Below are positions 21,318 to 21,704 of a stretch of 21,704 nt of DNA, piece by piece. The stretch is from JBKPDV01 sp046728075 (lineage in GTDB: Bacteria; Acidobacteriota; Thermoanaerobaculia; UBA5066; Gp7-AA6). The notes below the pieces were generated by a model, which worked only from the letters and a program-made list of their open reading frames with translations, had not been told where the DNA came from and searched no databases. The position numbers and the translations under genes are program-made. The DNA lies in the NCBI GenBank assembly GCA_046728075.1, contig JBKPDV010000260.1:1-21704 (forward strand), in the 5' to 3' direction. Each line of letters opens with the position of its first letter. Position 1 is the stretch's first letter.

Positions 21318-21673
21318 CGAAGTTTCGAGCTCTTGCCTTGACGATGACGATGGCTCTCGCCGCTCTGCTCGCCGTGGCCTCGCGAGGCCGCGCCGACGAG
21401 CCGCGCGTCATCGATATCACTGCAAAGCGATTCGAGTTCTCTCCGGCGACGATCACGCTCAAGAAGGGGGAGGCCGTCAAGCTCCGTGTCACGAGCGAAG
21501 ACGTCACGCACGGCTTCTTCTCGCGTGCCTTCAAGTTCGACACCGATCTTGCGCCGGGGCAAACGCAGGAGATGACCGTCACCCCGGAAAAGACCGGAAC
21601 ATTTCTTGCCATCTGCCACCACTTTTGCGGCGCGCAGCACGCCAACATGAAGCTGACGATCGTCGTGGAGTGA
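21314..21673 (+). CDS. Periplasmic cupredoxin with CuA-type (COX2-like) site
   Basis: This is a 119-residue exported protein with a signal peptide of about 27 residues (ending RGRADEP) followed by a single cupredoxin domain. His66 (VTHGFF) and the C-terminal CHHFCGAQHANM (Cys101, Cys105, His109, Met112) reproduce the ligand set of the binuclear CuA centre of cytochrome oxidase subunit II and nitrous-oxide reductase. The residue equivalent to the oxidase CuA-loop Glu is not Glu (CHHFC, not CxExC). No transmembrane anchor remains after signal cleavage, so it is a soluble CuA domain, possibly an electron carrier or copper chaperone. ATG 21314 has AAGGAG upstream and overlaps the phosphoesterase stop. 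Confidence 0.87.
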   Translation: MTKFRALALTMTMALAALLAVASRGRADEPRVIDITAKRFEFSPATITLKKGEAVKLRVTSEDVTHGFFSRAFKFDTDLAPGQTQEMTVTPEKTGTFLAICHHFCGAQHANMKLTIVVE

Positions 21674-21680
21674 GGCACCC

Positions 21681-21704
21681 ATGCGCCGGCTCGCCACCTT
21701 ATTC
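21681..21704 (+). CDS. Start of a downstream gene, cut by the window end
   Basis: ATG 21681 opens eight codons (MRRLATLF) before the window ends. It lies seven bases after the cupredoxin stop with GAGG just upstream, so it is probably the next gene of the same operon. The basic-then-hydrophobic beginning could be a signal peptide or a membrane anchor; nothing more can be said. Confidence 0.45.

Overview
The window is GC-rich, densely coded bacterial DNA from a chromosome. It has no insertion sequence, phage, plasmid or CRISPR signature and no tRNA or rRNA that I can see. The gene content points to a Gram-negative aerobe: an outer-membrane lipoprotein-sorting (LolA-like) protein, a MacB/LolCDE-type ABC pair, a Spy/CpxP-type periplasmic protein, a molybdopterin pathway gene and a CuA-domain protein. 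The promoter style (TANNNT immediately before start codons) and the heptamer repeats at gene edges resemble what I associate with Acidobacteriota genomes, but that placement is an inference and could be wrong.

Layout. 170-2184: moeA and an alpha/beta hydrolase. 2423-5601: a small biosynthetic cassette of ketoacyl synthase, SAM methyltransferase and FAD-dependent oxidoreductase, converging on a LolA-like protein gene (5661-6395, minus strand). 12211-6709, minus strand: a tightly overlapping operon of a membrane-anchored ferritin-like diiron protein, a NodU/TobZ/SxtI-type carbamoyltransferase, a tiny DUF5989 membrane protein, a methyltransferase with an N-terminal zinc ribbon and an ArnT/GT39-type membrane glycosyltransferase. 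An SGNH hydrolase with N-terminal membrane helices (12350-13531) is transcribed divergently from it. 15516-13595, minus strand: an ABC ATPase and FtsX/MacB permease. 15651-17134: a small basic protein and a geranylgeranyl-reductase-like flavoprotein with a Cys-rich tail. 17208-19560: aroH-aroF-tyrA, three overlapping genes running from erythrose-4-phosphate/PEP and chorismate towards tyrosine. 19672-21704: a Spy-like protein gene, then a Tat-type metallophosphoesterase, a stand-alone CuA cupredoxin and the first codons of another gene.

Two genome-wide habits stand out. First, at least five gene boundaries carry short tandem repeats with an exact 7-bp period, each using a different heptamer; some are translated as the end or beginning of a protein. 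Second, translation starts fall into two classes. moeA, the ketoacyl synthase and the SGNH gene have a TANNNT box 6-7 bp before the start codon and no Shine-Dalgarno, so they are probably leaderless. Others have strong Shine-Dalgarno sequences, and three of these (aroF, the Spy-like gene, the phosphoesterase) have a complementary segment next to the ribosome-binding site. The strongest case, before the phosphoesterase, is a 13-bp interrupted stem that would hide the ribosome-binding site.

The most system-like unit is the carbamoyltransferase/DUF5989/SGNH/diiron/GT39 cluster, which resembles part of the SxtI-SxtK-SxtL set known beside O-carbamoyltransferases but lacks a recognisable SxtJ and adds a diiron protein and a glycosyltransferase.
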